A stretch of DNA of 64,000 nt from Litorimonas sp965205225 (GTDB lineage: Bacteria; Pseudomonadota; Alphaproteobacteria; Caulobacterales; Maricaulaceae). Shown here one piece after another: positions 16,978 to 25,337 of the stretch. The DNA is taken from positions 62,001 to 126,000 of the forward strand of contig CBDBFZ010000001.1 in the NCBI GenBank assembly GCA_965205225.1, written 5' to 3'. Made by a program: the position numbers and the translations under genes. The notes beneath the pieces were generated by a model that worked only from the letters and a program-made list of their open reading frames with translations, was not told the DNA's origin and did no database searches. Position 1 is the stretch's first letter; every line of letters starts with the position of its first letter.

Positions 16978-17011
16978 GACCTCGTAGACGACGTCTACGA
17001 GGTTCCTCCAA
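16978..17011 (+). repeat. 34-bp palindromic element, intergenic copy
   Basis: Contains the dyad CCTCGTAGAC / GTCTACGAGG around GAC. All 34 bp recur at 47430-47463, there inside a coding sequence. Here it sits in the leader of the next gene. Read as protein both copies give the same peptide, LVDDVYEVPP, preceded by synonymous codons for QRTD. Confidence 0.8.
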
Positions 17012-17029
17012 TCCTTGAAAGGACTGACC

Positions 17030-17491
17030 ATGAAATATCGATTTAAGACCGATTGGGCCGACAAGACTATGCGCGGCGAAGGCAAGGGTGCCCGCGAAAT
17101 TGCGCGGAATGAATATCAGGCCGGCGTGTCCTATTCGCTTGATGCCGACACGCACGCCCGTGCCGAAGCCGCCGGCGTTCTCGGCGATGGGACCCCGCGC
17201 CCGCAGGCCCTCTCTCTGCCTGAGGCCGATATCCGCAAAATGCTCAAGGATGACCTGCTCGACTTCGTCCTTAATGGCGGCACGGTCGACACGTCTAGGA
17301 TTGAGGCGGCCGAAGCTGCGCGGGATTCTGCTCTGGCCGAACGAGACGCGGCCCGTAAGGCCCTCGAATCTGCCGGCATCGAGGCCAGGGCTCTGATCGA
17401 CGCCTGGAATTACGGCACGGATGAGGCGGCACATGCCCGCAATCTCACCGATATCACTGCTGCGCTTCATTTGGCCAAAAAATCCGCCTAG
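17030..17491 (+). CDS. FI-like protein after the capsid gene
   Basis: About 153 residues from ATG 17030, chosen because GAAAGGA stands seven bases upstream. The N-terminus is basic and soluble; the C-terminal half is a charged coiled-coil type helix (AAEAARDSALAERDAARKALESAG). It occupies the place of lambda FI, which helps terminase-DNA complexes dock on proheads. Sequence alone does not prove the match. Confidence 0.55.
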   Translation: MKYRFKTDWADKTMRGEGKGAREIARNEYQAGVSYSLDADTHARAEAAGVLGDGTPRPQALSLPEADIRKMLKDDLLDFVLNGGTVDTSRIEAAEAARDSALAERDAARKALESAGIEARALIDAWNYGTDEAAHARNLTDITAALHLAKKSA

Positions 17492-17521
17492 TCGAGCCTC
17501 CGGCTCACTTCCGGCCTGATC

Positions 17522-17929
17522 ATGACCACCCCCGCCCCAACCCCGCGCCAGCGCGCCGCCGCCCGCGCGCTGGATTCGGTCTATCGTCATTTCGGCCTGC
17601 CGGCTCAGCTTGTGCTGATCGCGGCGTCGGGCCTGGTCACCGTGCCTGTGATCGCCAAACTGCGTGTCAGCGAGGCGGAAGAGAGCGTGGACGGAGCCAA
17701 AATCGAAGCACAGGTCAAGGGTTATGCCTGCCAGATCCGCACGGCCGACCTGACGGATGTGACGGTGCCATATCTGCGCGGACGGCTGGAGCTGCTGGCG
17801 GGTCACAGCTTTGACGGGTTTGACGCCTTTGCCATTGGCGCCGAGCCGCGCAGCCTCGGCCGGGACGGGCTGCAGAAACTGTTCAAACTCTCCGCCGCGC
17901 CTGCCATTGCGGCCGAGGATCAAGCCTGA
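17522..17929 (+). CDS. FII-like head-tail connector (putative)
   Basis: A 135-residue protein between the FI-like and Z-like genes. It has a helical start followed by a compact beta-rich part (IEAQVKGYACQIRTADLTDVTVPYLRGRLELLAG), fitting a small head-completion protein such as lambda FII. Its stop overlaps the next start (TGATG). Assigned mainly by position. Confidence 0.55.
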   Translation: MTTPAPTPRQRAAARALDSVYRHFGLPAQLVLIAASGLVTVPVIAKLRVSEAEESVDGAKIEAQVKGYACQIRTADLTDVTVPYLRGRLELLAGHSFDGFDAFAIGAEPRSLGRDGLQKLFKLSAAPAIAAEDQA

Positions 17930-18630
17930 TGACCGATTTCAAACTCGTCATTCGCGGCGATCTGCAGAAAACACTGGCCTCCCGCCAAAACGCCCATCTG
18001 AATGGTCTGCTGGCCGGGTCAAAAGAGGCGGCCAATCTGACCAAGGCCGCGCTGCGCCGTGATGTTCTGGCGGCGGGGCTTGGCAAACGCGTGGCCAACA
18101 CGATGCGCGTTGATATCTATCCTAAATCGGGGCGGTCCTACTCTCCTACTGTGCGGATCTACTCCAACGCCCCCCACATCACGGTTGCCCATGCCGATGG
18201 CCCGACCGTGCGCCCGGAATTTTCCGACTTCATGCCGATCCCGATTGACGGCTCGCCCGCTGACGGGCTGCGGCGGCGGCGCGGGGAGACCTTGATCGAC
18301 GCGTTCTGGCGCCGCTACGGCAAAGACAGTCTGCGCCTGATCAAGCGCAAAAACGGTGCCTATCAAATGGTCGCTCGGCTGCGCGCCAATGTGGCCGGCA
18401 CGCGCTTCACAGGCGTGCGCTCGACCCGGCGTAAGGACGGTACGCAATATACGCGTCTGGCGCGCATTAGCTCGGTCCCCGTCTTCACCTTGGTCAAATC
18501 GGTGCGCCATCGCCGCCGCCTCAATAGCCGCCAGATTATGGCCAAGGCGCAGCGCCGCCACCCCGCCCGATTGGCCTATCATATACAACAACAGATGACC
18601 CGCTCCGAAGAGGCCACGGCCATCCGATGA
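17929..18630 (+). CDS. minor tail protein, gpZ/DUF6441-like
   Basis: A 233-residue basic protein that begins with a helix of the type seen in gpZ-like tail completion proteins (LAGSKEAANLTKAALRRDVLAAGLGKRVANTMRVDIYP). A middle region (FWRRYGKDSLRLIKRKNGAYQMVARL) follows, with a shuffle of K/R near the end. The order FII, Z, U is preserved. It would complete the tail end that joins the head. Confidence 0.6.
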   Translation: MTDFKLVIRGDLQKTLASRQNAHLNGLLAGSKEAANLTKAALRRDVLAAGLGKRVANTMRVDIYPKSGRSYSPTVRIYSNAPHITVAHADGPTVRPEFSDFMPIPIDGSPADGLRRRRGETLIDAFWRRYGKDSLRLIKRKNGAYQMVARLRANVAGTRFTGVRSTRRKDGTQYTRLARISSVPVFTLVKSVRHRRRLNSRQIMAKAQRRHPARLAYHIQQQMTRSEEATAIR

Positions 18631-18655
18631 CGATTCTGATCCGGATGCTGACGTC

Positions 18656-19213
18656 ATGACCTCACCGCCTTTGGCCTATGCTGGGGCCGGCCATACGCGC
18701 AATGCTGCGCGCGGCGCGCTCGCGGCCCTGCTGACAAGTCACGATTTCGGTGACTTTAAGGCTGTCCGCTCCGCCTATGGCGATGACGCCGCCGCATGGC
18801 CGCCCATAGACAATACCGTCCCGCTGGTCGCCCCAATTAGAATCGATAATCCCAAAGATATTGAGTGGGGCGGCGTGTCCGGGATCTATACGCGCCTAGC
18901 CGTGATCTCCGAAAAACTTACGCCCGAAGCTTTTCTCGGCGGGCAGGGGGCCGAACTCACCTTTGATCTGGCGATTGACTGGCTGGTCGTCGCCAGCGGA
19001 GAGGTGGATGACTGGCGCGATCCCGTCTTTGACGCCGTGCTCGGCCAGATCGGCCTGATTCTGCATGAGCAGATGCGCGCCCCAAATCTCGCCTTCATCT
19101 CGCTTTCTGTTGGTGAGGTCGATCTGATGCAATTCGATATCGGCGATCAATCCGTCTCCTCCGTCTCCATCCCCGTCACCCTCATGCTGGATAGTAACTC
19201 CCTGATGGGCTGA
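18656..19213 (+). CDS. tail terminator protein, gpU-like (putative)
   Basis: A 185-residue protein in the U position. Beta-rich blocks (LTFDLAIDWLVVASGEVDDWRDPVFDAVLGQIGLILHEQM) resemble tail terminators that cap the tail tube. A closing hydrophobic strand pair (VSSVSIPVTLML) fits the fold. It starts at ATG 18656 overlapping no gene; assigned by position and fold pattern. Confidence 0.55.
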   Translation: MTSPPLAYAGAGHTRNAARGALAALLTSHDFGDFKAVRSAYGDDAAAWPPIDNTVPLVAPIRIDNPKDIEWGGVSGIYTRLAVISEKLTPEAFLGGQGAELTFDLAIDWLVVASGEVDDWRDPVFDAVLGQIGLILHEQMRAPNLAFISLSVGEVDLMQFDIGDQSVSSVSIPVTLMLDSNSLMG

Positions 19214-19242
19214 CGCCCCGCCCAAATCCGAAAGGCCCGATC

Positions 19243-19425
19243 ATGACATCCCGAAAATCGCCCACGCCGCCAACCCAACAGATAGAATTGGCCAGGCCGC
19301 ATATTCTGGCCGATGGCTCGCTCGCCACTTTCAAGCCGAGCCAGGCACCGAAAGGCGCGCGGATCGCGACAAAAAAAGACCTCGCCATCGCGGGGGTCCA
19401 GTCCCCCCACAAACCGCGGCGCTGA
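19243..19425 (+). CDS. small hypothetical protein
   Basis: A 60-residue basic protein (pI high, KK/RR near the end) with no known motif, placed between the tail terminator and tail tube genes with ribosome site GAAAGG upstream. It could be a small tail or head accessory protein. Confidence 0.5.
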   Translation: MTSRKSPTPPTQQIELARPHILADGSLATFKPSQAPKGARIATKKDLAIAGVQSPHKPRR

Positions 19426-19466
19426 TCACCGCTCACTTCCACCCGCTGCAATAAAGGATTTCTCTC

Positions 19467-20456
19467 ATGGCTATTGGCGACAAAGCTCTCACACCCCGCT
19501 TCCCGCGCAAGGCCGAACACGCCTTTCTGGTTACGCCCCAAGCCGCCTTTGGCGCGCCGACCTATACTGGCGCGCAGGCACTGCACTATACAAGTTTCGA
19601 CCCGACCCGGCAGCAGGACGCCCAGGCGTCACCAGAATATGGCGGGGATACGGTCGGCGCCAATATCGATCCATCCGATCCGGATTTTGGCGATGTCACC
19701 GTCAATGCGCCGTTACAGACCAATCTTTGCCTGAACGAAATCGGCTTTCTGCTCGCCTATCTGCTCGGCGCGCCGACGACAAGGGTTCTGGTTGCCCGCA
19801 AGAAACATCGACATATTTTCACTTCCGGATCGGCGACCCTGCCGCTGGCAACCATGGTCTGTGAGGATATCGAGGGCGGCAAGGTCATAGACAGCGTCGT
19901 CCTCGCCTCGCTGGCCCTGTCCCTGGCGCAAGGCGGCGGTAAACAGATTTGCGACTTCACGACCGTCGCGCGCGACATGGTCCGCGCCGCGACCGGGACC
20001 ATCGACAGCGCCTCGGCCGCCGCCCCGCCGGCGCGTCTCTTTGTGCCCAAATCAGGCTGGACCGTGGCCATGGACAACGTCAACATTGGTCGGTTGCTTT
20101 CTGCCACGCTCAATTACTCCGCCGACATCAACTCTGACCGCTACGTCAATTCTGGCGAGACAATCGGGGATTCCTATATCGGCGACCCCACCGCCTCGCT
20201 GCAATTCGCCCTGCGCCATGTTAATGAGGCGCAGCGGGCCCTGTTTGATAACCATACTGTGCCTAAAGCCTTCACCCTGACCGGCGCGGCGGCGGGCGGT
20301 CACAGCATCACCTTCAAACTCCCGCGCGCCTTTGTGCCCAAACTCTTCCCGACCGCCGATGACAAGCTGCAACAGCTTTCCAGCACCGCCACCGCTGCGC
20401 GGAGCGGTAGTTCGGCGATGACCGTCACCCTGGTCAATTCGCTGGCGGGCTATTGA
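19467..20456 (+). CDS. major tail tube protein (gpV position)
   Basis: A 329-residue protein preceded by AAAGGA. Two related halves of beta-rich sequence are visible, with the second containing SATLNYSADINSDRYVNSGETIGDSYIGDPTASLQFALRHV. It follows the tail terminator and precedes the tail chaperones, where siphophages encode the tube subunit. Stop and next start overlap as TGATG. Confidence 0.7.
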   Translation: MAIGDKALTPRFPRKAEHAFLVTPQAAFGAPTYTGAQALHYTSFDPTRQQDAQASPEYGGDTVGANIDPSDPDFGDVTVNAPLQTNLCLNEIGFLLAYLLGAPTTRVLVARKKHRHIFTSGSATLPLATMVCEDIEGGKVIDSVVLASLALSLAQGGGKQICDFTTVARDMVRAATGTIDSASAAAPPARLFVPKSGWTVAMDNVNIGRLLSATLNYSADINSDRYVNSGETIGDSYIGDPTASLQFALRHVNEAQRALFDNHTVPKAFTLTGAAAGGHSITFKLPRAFVPKLFPTADDKLQQLSSTATAARSGSSAMTVTLVNSLAGY

Positions 20457-20938
20457 TGAGCACGCTGCTCAAACGAGCGGACCCGGCTGTTCTGCCCGTT
20501 GGGGCCGGCTCGCTGACGTTTCGCGTTGCCAGCTCTCTGGACCGCGATGTCGCTCGCGAAACCGCGGCGGCCTGGCTGTCCCGCATCATTGCTGGCGGTG
20601 AGCTGGCCGCAGATTTCGGCATTGGCCCGCTCTCGGTCGCAGAAATTGCCGAGCGGATAGCGCGCGGTGAACGTGATCAGGATGCGACCGTGATGACGCT
20701 TTATGCGGTCGCTCTGGCCCTGCGCGTCGAACCTGTGATCGACGGGCTGACCCGCCTGGGCCCGGACGGCGCAGAACGGCCGATTGAGCCCACGCGCGCC
20801 GATATCGGCTACCTATTCGAAGAGCCGGCTGTCATGTCGGCCTTTTTGGACAAGGCGACCGGTGACGTCTTTGCTCTATCAACCGCGGGAAACGGATCCG
20901 CGCCCGGGTCCAGCACGAACTCGGGCGCGGAAAATTAG
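20456..20938 (+). CDS. tail assembly chaperone G
   Basis: About 160 residues in the position of lambda G. It is helical and acidic, and its C-terminal tail is low-complexity (STAGNGSAPGSSTNSGAEN). The gene carries a classical slippery heptamer 45 bp before its stop, so a minority of ribosomes should continue in the -1 frame to make a G-T fusion. Such chaperone pairs coat the tape measure protein before the tube polymerises and are absent from the finished tail. Confidence 0.75.
   Translation: MSTLLKRADPAVLPVGAGSLTFRVASSLDRDVARETAAAWLSRIIAGGELAADFGIGPLSVAEIAERIARGERDQDATVMTLYAVALALRVEPVIDGLTRLGPDGAERPIEPTRADIGYLFEEPAVMSAFLDKATGDVFALSTAGNGSAPGSSTNSGAEN
20887..20893 (+). promoter_or_regulatory. 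programmed -1 frameshift site GGGAAAC
   Basis: In the reading frame of gene G the bases split as G GGA AAC, the exact X XXY YYZ form needed for tandem tRNA slippage into the -1 frame. Lambda uses GGGAAAG at the same place. The -1 frame is open across this point and onward to 21270. Confidence 0.8.
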
Positions 20939-21270
20939 AGTGCGATGGCTGCGCTGATCTTGGTGATTCCTGCGTTTCGGGCGGTTTGTGCCCGGACGGA
21001 GTCTCTCTCTGCCCCCGAACCGTCCACGCGCTGGAGACGCCGCTGGATCATGCGGCGCTGCGCATTGCGGGCCGTCCGTCCAACTGGATCCATGTCAGCT
21101 GCGGCCTGCTTGGGCTCAAACGCGCGGCGATCGATCGCGCCGGCGTTCGCGCGCAGCTGGACGCCAGCTTCGGCCCGGCTGAGCCCTGGCGCGCGGACAT
21201 CATCATCGACGCGATTGAGCAAGGTGGTCTCGCCGCCAGCCTTGAACATGAATCAGAGGAAACATCATGA
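20893..21270 (+). CDS. T extension of the tail assembly chaperone (made by -1 frameshift)
   Basis: After slippage at 20887-20893 the -1 frame reads RIRARVQHELGRGKLECDGC and continues to 21270, adding about 125 residues. The later portion (LCPRTVHALETPLDHAALRIAGRPSNW, then AEPWRADIIIDAIEQGGLAASL) has the composition of real protein, unlike the alternative frames, which are Ser/Arg-rich. A TTG at 20986 could start a separate product, but it has no good ribosome site. In lambda the fused GT form links the chaperone to the tube and tape measure proteins. Confidence 0.7.
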   Translation, partial: RIRARVQHELGRGKLECDGCADLGDSCVSGGLCPDGVSLCPRTVHALETPLDHAALRIAGRPSNWIHVSCGLLGLKRAAIDRAGVRAQLDASFGPAEPWRADIIIDAIEQGGLAASLEHESEETS

Positions 21271-23945
21271 ACAATAATAAAGCCGATATGATCCTGCGCC
21301 TCATTGCCCGGGATGAGGGCGTGCGGGACGCGTTGCAAAATATGGGCAAGGACGGCAAGAAAGCTCTGCGCGAAATCGACCGCGCCGCCAAAGGTGCCAG
21401 GCCCAGTCTGAAAGCGGTCGATAATGTCGTCAATGACATTAAAAACTCGGCGGACGGCATGGTCTCGCGCCTTGGCCCAGCAGGCTCCCTGCTCAAAGGC
21501 CTCGGCCCGATCGGTATCGCCGCCGGCGCGGGGCTCGCAGCCGTTGTGCTCGCCGCACATCAACTCGGCGCCGCTGGCGAACGCGCCATTATGACGCTCG
21601 CCGAAATGTCCCGCACGGCCGAACGGCTGGAACTGGACCCTGAACAGCTCCAGGCCCTGCGCTTGGAACTGGAACGACTCGGCATTTCCAGTGACAAGAC
21701 TGATGCTGCTTTTGCTACCGCACAGAAAACCCTGTCCGAAGCCACACTCGGCACGGGAGAATTCTACTCGGCGGTAAAACTGATCAATCCAGAACTGGTT
21801 GAACAGGTCCGGTTGGCGACCACCACGTCAGAAAAGCTGGAACTGATCAAGACCGCCTATAGTGAGGCAGGGTCCGAAGCCGAGCGCAATACGATTCTGG
21901 TCCGCACTTTCGGTGACGGCAATGTCGAAGCGGGCCTGCGTATATTGCAGATGAAAGGCACGCTCGACGAGGCAACCGGTGCCTATAAGGATCAGGGCCT
22001 TGTCATCTCAAAAGAGCTGCTGCCGCGCTATGAAGAAATGGCGCAGCAACTCACGGCGAATGAACAGATGAGAGAGGCCGCGTGGCTACGCCTGGAATCG
22101 CGCTTTGCCGATTTTGGCTTACATTTGGATCAAATCTCAGCCAACATTTACACCGATTTTGCCGACCTGCTGCCATCAACCGGCATAGATGAAGACATCT
22201 CCAAACTTACCCGCAGGGTCGCTGAGTTGCGCAAAAATATCGAGCGTGGTGTGTCTACTCCGGGTTCGGGTTTGGGCCTTGGATGGTCTCACCAACTTGA
22301 AGCCACGTTAGCTCAACTGCATGCGCTTGAAAAGAAACGGGACCAGTTGGCCCAAAAAGAAACAAGCGCGTCAATCACCCATATTCCGGGTCTTGATGTA
22401 CCGGCTTATTCAGGAGGTGACTCCGATCCCGGCAAAAGCGCCGCTGAGATCGCCAAGGCACAGGCCGCTGCGGCCAAGGCCCAGGCCGATCTGACGGCCG
22501 CGCGCAGCCGCGCGATCCGCGTGCTCGCTGATCTGGGCGACGTGACGGGGTTGGTGGCCGAAAAACAAAAAGGCCTAGACGAATTGGTCCAGCGCGAGCT
22601 GATTACCGCCGCACAGCGAGATGAAGCGCTGCGCCGATATGAAGAACATCTGCACAGCCAGACCGCCGCCGTGCGCGCGTTGAAAGAAGCGGAAAAACGG
22701 GCCGCCGAGATCCGGCTGGATCTGGCCAGCAAAGAAGAAGCGGTCGACATCAAGGTCGCGGCGCGGCAAAAGGAATTAACAGACCTCAAAGATCGAGGCC
22801 TGTTGACAAATCAACAGGTTGCCAAGTCCCTGCGCCAGTACCGCGAGGAACTGGACGGCACGGAAGCAGCACAAAAAACCCTTGAAGCGGCGCTGATCGA
22901 CACGCTCGACCCGATGCAACGGCTCGCTCGCGATCTGACTGAACTTCATGAGCTGCAGGCCCTCGCCACCATAGACGATCAAGAATTCGCCCGCATCATC
23001 GAAGCCCGGACGAAAGAGGCGACCGATGCGAGTGACCGGGAGACATTTGGCGAGACGCTGGACAACGCCGAGGCGCGGATTCGCGATGCCGCCATGGGCG
23101 CCGAGGCCGTTATCGCGGCCAAAGTTGAAGCGGAACGCCAGATCCTTGAAGCACTAGGCGAGCGGCTTACCGATGTGGATGCCAGCGCCTATCTTGAGAA
23201 ATATGAACAGGGTCTGCGCGATGCTGCGGATGCGGGCGGTGAATTTGCCGGAATCAATGATCTGATCGGCGATGGCATTCGCGGCAATATCCGGTCAATG
23301 GAGGACTTTGGCCAAGCTGCACTCGGCATACTCGCCGATATCATCACCAAAGCGCTAGAAAGCTCTGATGCGCTCGGCGGAATTTTCGGAAATGGCGATT
23401 TTGGCACGGCCATCGGCGATGTGCTGGCCTCTGTCTTTCATGACGGCACGCCTAATGTGGCGCAGCCCAAACGCACCCGCCGGATCAATGCCAGCTCGCG
23501 CCTCGCCCAGGATGAACATATCACCATTCTGCGCGATCAAGAGCGGGTCTTTTCCCGGTCCGATAATCGCGCCCTAATCCGCGCCATCAACAGTGCGGGC
23601 CGCACGACTGTCGTGATGAATCCGGTCATGCCGCCAGCCTGGACCATTCCGACCATGGATTTCGACCCGGCAATCTATAATCATCATTATCGCGCGGCCT
23701 CACAGCCCGCGCCGGGCGGCGCGCAGGCCCAGCCCGCCTTGCCCAATATCACCATCGTCACCCCGCCCGGCGAGCCTGTTGAGCGCAAAGAATCAACCAA
23801 CGCCAAGGGCGAACGGGAGCTGCTGATTCTCGTTGGTAAACAGGCTCGCCGTCAGGCCGCGCAATATCTCGCCAGCCCGGCCGGGCAAAAGCAGATGAAG
23901 GCCCAATATGGCCTGCGCCCGACCACATTGGGAAAGAAGGGCTAG
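21267..23945 (+). CDS. tape measure protein
   Basis: An 892-residue protein, long and mostly helical. The N-terminal region ends in a hydrophobic stretch (LGPIGIAAGAGLAAVVLAAHQLGAAG, about residues 72-98) typical of tape measures. Extended coiled-coil segments rich in A/K/E/Q follow (about 370-640), including ARAIRVLADLGDV-like repeats. The C-terminal part has FAGINDLIGDGIRGNIRSMEDFGQAALGILADII, like Mu-gp42/lambda H tail-tip-proximal regions. It sets tail length and is likely the DNA channel former at the tip. The start overlaps the T frame's stop. Confidence 0.9.
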   Translation: MNNNKADMILRLIARDEGVRDALQNMGKDGKKALREIDRAAKGARPSLKAVDNVVNDIKNSADGMVSRLGPAGSLLKGLGPIGIAAGAGLAAVVLAAHQLGAAGERAIMTLAEMSRTAERLELDPEQLQALRLELERLGISSDKTDAAFATAQKTLSEATLGTGEFYSAVKLINPELVEQVRLATTTSEKLELIKTAYSEAGSEAERNTILVRTFGDGNVEAGLRILQMKGTLDEATGAYKDQGLVISKELLPRYEEMAQQLTANEQMREAAWLRLESRFADFGLHLDQISANIYTDFADLLPSTGIDEDISKLTRRVAELRKNIERGVSTPGSGLGLGWSHQLEATLAQLHALEKKRDQLAQKETSASITHIPGLDVPAYSGGDSDPGKSAAEIAKAQAAAAKAQADLTAARSRAIRVLADLGDVTGLVAEKQKGLDELVQRELITAAQRDEALRRYEEHLHSQTAAVRALKEAEKRAAEIRLDLASKEEAVDIKVAARQKELTDLKDRGLLTNQQVAKSLRQYREELDGTEAAQKTLEAALIDTLDPMQRLARDLTELHELQALATIDDQEFARIIEARTKEATDASDRETFGETLDNAEARIRDAAMGAEAVIAAKVEAERQILEALGERLTDVDASAYLEKYEQGLRDAADAGGEFAGINDLIGDGIRGNIRSMEDFGQAALGILADIITKALESSDALGGIFGNGDFGTAIGDVLASVFHDGTPNVAQPKRTRRINASSRLAQDEHITILRDQERVFSRSDNRALIRAINSAGRTTVVMNPVMPPAWTIPTMDFDPAIYNHHYRAASQPAPGGAQAQPALPNITIVTPPGEPVERKESTNAKGERELLILVGKQARRQAAQYLASPAGQKQMKAQYGLRPTTLGKKG

Positions 23946-23948
23946 TTC

Positions 23949-24323
23949 ATGGCACTTGCTTCCTGGCCGTCCGGCGTGCGCGGCAGCGGCGGATCCGTGC
24001 TGCGCGACGGCTATGGCTACGCCCCGCCGGATATGGTCACCGTGTCTGATCAGGCGGCGGGGCAGAAACGCCGCCGCCGCAGCACCGCGACCTGGGAGCG
24101 CCGCCGCGTGCGCCTGCGTCTGCCCAAAGCCGAATTTGACCTGTTCGACGCCTTTGTCGCGGGTAATCTGTTCGGCGGCGTGCTGCCATTCAGCTGGCAG
24201 CCACCGGAACGCGATGCGGCGGCCCGTTCGCGCTTTGTCATCAGTGAAGGCCGAGCTTTCACCATGACCCCGGCGCCGGGCGACTCCCGCTTTGTCGATT
24301 TTGAGATTGAGACGATTCGATGA
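23949..24323 (+). CDS. minor tail protein, gpM position
   Basis: A 124-residue protein right after the tape measure. RRSTATWERRRVRLRLPKAEFDLFDAFVAGNLFGG followed by FSWQPPERD fits small minor tail proteins of the lambda M type (short beta protein in the distal tail). Start and stop overlap neighbours by four bases. Confidence 0.65.
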   Translation: MALASWPSGVRGSGGSVLRDGYGYAPPDMVTVSDQAAGQKRRRRSTATWERRRVRLRLPKAEFDLFDAFVAGNLFGGVLPFSWQPPERDAAARSRFVISEGRAFTMTPAPGDSRFVDFEIETIR

Positions 24324-24841
24324 CGGATGCGCTGAGTGCGACCCGCGCAGGGCTGGAAGCTCAGACCGCCAGTGAGGACACCGATGTCTGGATCCCGCTG
24401 CTGACGATGCGCTGCGCGGCTTTTGATTTCACCGATATTGAGGATTTCGATGAGTTTGAGCCAGGCGTGCTGCGATTTGCGGCCAATGAAGAGGACGTGC
24501 TTAGTCGCGGCGCTCGCTTCCTGGCCTGGGGATTCGACTATCAGCCCCCGGCGCAGGGCCTGTCGGGCGGGGACGCCTCAATCCGGATGGATAATGTTGA
24601 TCGCCGGATCACCCAGGCGATCAAACTTCTGCCCGCCGATACCAGGATCCAGTGCGAGGTCGAAATCGTTTTGTCCGGCGACCCGGATCATGTTGAACGC
24701 GACAGCGCCCCGTTCAACATAACGGTGATTGATTTCAACAATCTCGACATAACAGCGACGATCGGCGTCAATGATGACAGCCGCCAGCGTCTCTGCGCCT
24801 TCGCCTATGGCCGGGCCATCACCCCCGCGCTGCATGCCTAA
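24320..24841 (+). CDS. minor tail protein, DUF1833/gpL-like
   Basis: A 173-residue protein. PLLTMRCAAFDFTDIEDFDEFEPGVLRFAANEED is followed by DYQPPAQGLSGGDASIRMDNVDRRITQAI and a closing strand set, which matches the DUF1833 type found in the gpL position of alphaproteobacterial phages. It would sit at the tail tip hub. It overlaps the peptidase gene by eight bases. Confidence 0.7.
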   Translation: MTDALSATRAGLEAQTASEDTDVWIPLLTMRCAAFDFTDIEDFDEFEPGVLRFAANEEDVLSRGARFLAWGFDYQPPAQGLSGGDASIRMDNVDRRITQAIKLLPADTRIQCEVEIVLSGDPDHVERDSAPFNITVIDFNNLDITATIGVNDDSRQRLCAFAYGRAITPALHA

Positions 24842-25337
24842 ACCAATTCCCGATCTGCTTGCTGACATGGACGTGCCGCTAGGCTGGCAGGCGCCACTGA
24901 TCGGTGCGCCCTGGGTGCTGGATGCGGCGGGTCCGGATCGCTTTGATTGCTGGGGACTGGTCAGCTGGGCCTGGGCGACGCTGGCCGGGCTGGATCTGTC
25001 GCCCTTCCGGGGTGGTGAGGCGCAGCGGGACCTTCCGAGTCGCCACGTGCAGATAGCGGCGCGCGCAGACAGCGCCATCACCGCGCAGCGTTTCGTCCGG
25101 TTGGACCGGCCCTGTATGCTGGCGATTGGCGTAGTCCGCTTCAAACGCTTTCCGGTACATGTCGGGCTCTACGCGCAGGGGGGGCATTTCGTCCATGCTT
25201 GCGAAGATTCGGGTGCCGTCCGCCAGGACCCGGTCGATAGTTTTGCGACGCGAGCCGGATCGCGCATCACAGGCTGGTACTGGCCCGCGGCGGATGTGCC
25301 CAAAATCATCAACCCCGAGCCATCCACAATCCGATGA
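24834..25337 (+). CDS. NlpC/P60-family tail peptidase (gpK-like)
   Basis: About 167 residues from ATG 24834. The catalytic Cys is in DRFDCWGLVSW near residue 42 and the catalytic His in FPVHVGLYAQGGHFVHA near residue 122, the NlpC/P60 order. Such tail-tip peptidases cleave peptidoglycan cross-bridges during DNA entry or help tail-tip assembly. There is no Mov34-type N-terminal domain, unlike lambda K. Confidence 0.85.
   Translation: MPKPIPDLLADMDVPLGWQAPLIGAPWVLDAAGPDRFDCWGLVSWAWATLAGLDLSPFRGGEAQRDLPSRHVQIAARADSAITAQRFVRLDRPCMLAIGVVRFKRFPVHVGLYAQGGHFVHACEDSGAVRQDPVDSFATRAGSRITGWYWPAADVPKIINPEPSTIR

Noticed and set aside
20945..21277. Separate gene in the G frame after its stop
   Set aside because: The translation is Ser/Arg-rich and lacks structure; the -1 frame through the same DNA is protein-like and connected to the slippery site.
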